Below are positions 30,538-32,662 of a stretch of DNA of 32,662 nucleotides, one piece after another (within the stretch, counting starts at the first letter, position 1; each line of letters opens with the position of its first letter). The notes beneath the pieces are model-generated. The model did not search any database and was not told the DNA's origin. It worked only from the letters and a program-made list of their open reading frames with translations. This DNA is from Gammaproteobacteria bacterium (GTDB taxonomy: Bacteria; Pseudomonadota; Gammaproteobacteria; Xanthomonadales; SZUA-36). The stretch is from NCBI GenBank assembly GCA_024275935.1, contig JAJRYF010000068.1, forward strand, positions 1 through 32,662, given 5' to 3'. Both the position numbers and the translations under genes were made by a program.

Positions 30538-32662
30538 CTACTGACATTCAATTGCACCACTTAGCCGAAACACAGCCATGGTTCGGTCAAATATCGAATT
30601 ATTTGGTGGTAACAGCGTGAAATCCAAAGTTTGTGAGCCTTCTGTATCTGAGCTGTAAGACTGAGAAACAGTGCCAATTTCAGAGTAAGTTGGCTGTACA
30701 AAGGTACAGGTTGGACAATAACCTCTAAACTCCCATGCCTCACGCGCCGGGGCTGGTGGTGCAACTTGCGTACCACTTATAACCCAACGCGGCTCGCCAG
30801 CGTCATCATATATATAGTGGATTAATGCTTCAGTCATGCCATATTCAACTGATGAGCCACCAATGCCGCCTGAAATATTGATATCAGGTGACCAGGTTCC
30901 AGTTATGGGGGCCAGGTTCCCGTCTTGCGTTTGACAGGTGTTAGTTGAAAGAGGGAAAGCGCTACTGCCACCATACTCACCGTTAAGAACATAGCTAATT
31001 TTTATATCAGTCTCAGATATAGCAGTAAATGTTGCCTTTCCAACAACCGTAAACTTCTGCGTAGGCGGGTTTACATTGGGGTTATTGGTAAACTCTAATA
31101 TGTCCACCGTATGACTATTACTCATAGGCTCTAGCGCGCCTGAATTAATAAAGTACCAAGTTGGTGTACCATCTTCATTATAGGTATACCAGATACCAAA
31201 CCAGACTCCATCAACTTCCGCATACTCAAAACCCTGGGCACCAGCGGCGTCATGGGAGCCATCGCCCCAAATCCCAGTACGAGGTTTTATGCGTTCGCTG
31301 CCACCTTGATAAATAGCTTTGGCGGTCACCCCAATGGTTTTATCACCAAGATTCTCTGCAGCGATATAATAACGACCAGGGTTAAGGGCGCCATTGCTAA
31401 CGGTTACGCTAGGCCCTGATTTTCTACCTGTACTCCGGCCTTTGGCCTGCAATCCCCCAGGCATTTTAGTTACAAATGGTGCATCATTAAAGGCATCAGA
31501 AAAACCCATGCGAAGAACCCTAAATTCGAGGTCGCTATTATATTCAGGGTCGTCTGCCGTTAATGAAAATTCCACCATACCCCCGCCCGGAGGTACATCA
31601 AACACCAAGCGTCTGTGGGTAGCGCCGGACGGAAGGGCAAAGGCTGCCGGGCTATCGTTGCCAAGAATAATGGATTTTTGTATGTCATCTTCACCGGTGC
31701 GGGTATAAGTGACTGGAACAATAACTAAATCTTGCGGGCTAGAAGCTGTTGTTCCAACTGCAACAGCACCCCATAATTGCTCGCCCTCTGATATTTGAAC
31801 ATCGCGCCAACTAATTCGCAGCTGACCATCTTCGCTTGCTGCCAGAATAGCTGGTCCAGTAGCTGTCAAATTCGCTTCAGCACTGGAGTCAACCACCACT
31901 GCCGCGGTCAATGTTGCCTCTGCTTCTGTTGGGTTCCAGAGCGCCTGCATCATAACCCACCACTGGCCAGGAGCCGGTGATATTATTTCGCAAAGTTCAT
32001 CAGAAACGCTCCATAGCTGACCAAAACAAGCAAGCTCATCCTCGTCCGCAATACCATCGCCATTGCTATCTAGGCCTATATACAAGTCCATATCATAGGC
32101 ATCAGTATTTCCAATCGTGGCCCGTAACATTAGTGCGCCAAGCGGAACATCAAATAATTCGACTATATTGCCGCCATCGCCATTGAATGGATCAAATGGA
32201 GTATCGTCGCTTATTACCACCTCGGTACGAACAGTTGGCTTGACCAGACCCACAGCCTGAAATTCAGCGTCGGGCATCGCGACCAGACCTTTTATTGGGT
32301 GCAATTGAGAACCGGATGAGAATGCTGTGCTGATGTTTACCTCTTCAAGCCTATCAGTGAGCACTATATTTACTTCAAAGCCATTCGCAGTTTCAGCTAA
32401 TACTTCGAGCTTAAAACCGTTTTTCATGTCGACAAAAGTTTCTCCAACTTTCCACATCACCCCTTCAGTATCTGCATATTCTCCTGCGGGGTTGTCTGCA
32501 TCAACCACCCAGGAAGGCTCGTATTTTTCAGGGATAACATGATGGATAATGATTGCGTTGCCCGGCAGTGCGGCCTCATACTCGCCAGTTTTCTTCCTCG
32601 CCTCAACTGTGTAATACCTCTGACCTGGCAGGTTAATTTGTGCCATTCGATAGTTTGTTGTG
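30538..32662 (-). CDS. Secreted multidomain protein, C-terminal part (probably protease-type), runs off right edge
   Basis: The frame stays open to the right edge; an internal ATG at 32646 is preceded by in-frame codons, so the real start is outside. The visible start, YYTVEARKKTGEYEAALPGNAIIIHHV, resembles the segment near the end of M6-type secreted metalloprotease domains. Next comes a PPC/subtilisin-tail-like beta domain with an EF-hand-like calcium loop (GLDSNGDGIADEDEL), another PPC-like unit (LRISWRDVQ...AVAVGTTASSPQDLVIVPVTY), a beta unit (FDVPPGGGMVEFSLTADDPEYNSDLEFRVL), and two related aromatic repeats at the C-terminus: GVWFGIWYTYNEDGTPTWYFI and ALIHYIYDDAGEPRWVISG. Probably an exported enzyme; the catalytic part is not in the window. 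Domain reading is moderately sure; the protease assignment is inferred. Confidence 0.7.
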   Translation of the reverse strand, partial: TTNYRMAQINLPGQRYYTVEARKKTGEYEAALPGNAIIIHHVIPEKYEPSWVVDADNPAGEYADTEGVMWKVGETFVDMKNGFKLEVLAETANGFEVNIVLTDRLEEVNISTAFSSGSQLHPIKGLVAMPDAEFQAVGLVKPTVRTEVVISDDTPFDPFNGDGGNIVELFDVPLGALMLRATIGNTDAYDMDLYIGLDSNGDGIADEDELACFGQLWSVSDELCEIISPAPGQWWVMMQALWNPTEAEATLTAAVVVDSSAEANLTATGPAILAASEDGQLRISWRDVQISEGEQLWGAVAVGTTASSPQDLVIVPVTYTRTGEDDIQKSIILGNDSPAAFALPSGATHRRLVFDVPPGGGMVEFSLTADDPEYNSDLEFRVLRMGFSDAFNDAPFVTKMPGGLQAKGRSTGRKSGPSVTVSNGALNPGRYYIAAENLGDKTIGVTAKAIYQGGSERIKPRTGIWGDGSHDAAGAQGFEYAEVDGVWFGIWYTYNEDGTPTWYFINSGALEPMSNSHTVDILEFTNNPNVNPPTQKFTVVGKATFTAISETDIKISYVLNGEYGGSSAFPLSTNTCQTQDGNLAPITGTWSPDINISGGIGGSSVEYGMTEALIHYIYDDAGEPRWVISGTQVAPPAPAREAWEFRGYCPTCTFVQPTYSEIGTVSQSYSSDTEGSQTLDFTLLPPNNSIFDRTMAVFRLSGAIECQ

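Noticed and set aside
1-32662. CRISPR arrays, prophage genes, toxin-antitoxin or defence systems
   Set aside because: No regular direct repeats, phage structural or integrase genes, or known defence proteins were seen.

Overview
The window looks like a chromosomal segment of a Gram-negative gammaproteobacterium, probably a marine or aquatic one. The evidence is a rimP-nusA-infB-rbfA-truB / rpsO / pnp translation block, LPS-core genes (Kdo kinase, a heptosyltransferase-type GT9), a PagL-like lipid A deacylase, an OmpW porin, and large secreted repeat proteins at both ends. I do not assign a genus.

Layout. 1-1548 (-): the start-proximal end of a large PKD/REJ-repeat surface protein running off the left edge, with no convincing start or signal peptide. 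1846-3911 (-): PagL-like outer-membrane protein and a GT2-DUF218 fusion. 3939-4015 (-): tRNA-Arg(CCU). 4045-4328: a short non-autonomous transposable element (copy A). 4340-7776 (-): CoA-transferase/hydrolase and an alpha/beta hydrolase. 7984-10440 (+): aromatic amino-acid catabolic operon hppD-phhA-VOC protein, preceded by a near-perfect 24-bp palindrome. 10441-13912 (-): one ancestral five-gene operon (cyclophilin, PhyH-type dioxygenase, EamA permease, SprT-like metalloprotease, GIY-YIG protein), now interrupted by element copy B at 11208-11585. 13998-14939 (+): alpha/beta hydrolase. 15071-16606 (-): kdkA and a metallo-beta-lactamase-fold protein. 16899-18453 (+): GT9 heptosyltransferase and a small secreted protein. 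18546-18938 (-): DUF6165 protein. 19073-28498 (-): pnp, rpsO, then truB, rbfA, infB, nusA, rimP, with an ompW gene (+) lodged between rpsO and truB. 29160-30158 (-): AraC-family regulator. 30286-30477 (+): small ORF. 30538-right edge (-): C-terminal part of a secreted, probably protease-type protein.

The main discovery is the pair of mobile elements. Both copies have the same ~18-bp terminal inverted repeats (consensus YACYGCTGTCYCGTTAAC), each is flanked by its own perfect target duplication (11 bp for A, 9 bp for B), and both carry a core of nested hairpins. Copy B landed at the start of the sprT-like gene. Removing the element plus one duplication restores, in frame, an ATG that overlaps the EamA stop codon. 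The element itself supplies the present start codon and first nine codons. Copy A sits just upstream of tRNA-Arg, and its end provides a plausible -35 box for the tRNA promoter.

Other points: rbfA is split by an apparent one-base deletion; the rimP operon has a structured leader ending in an intrinsic terminator; and pnp has a leader hairpin of the kind used for RNase III/PNPase autoregulation.
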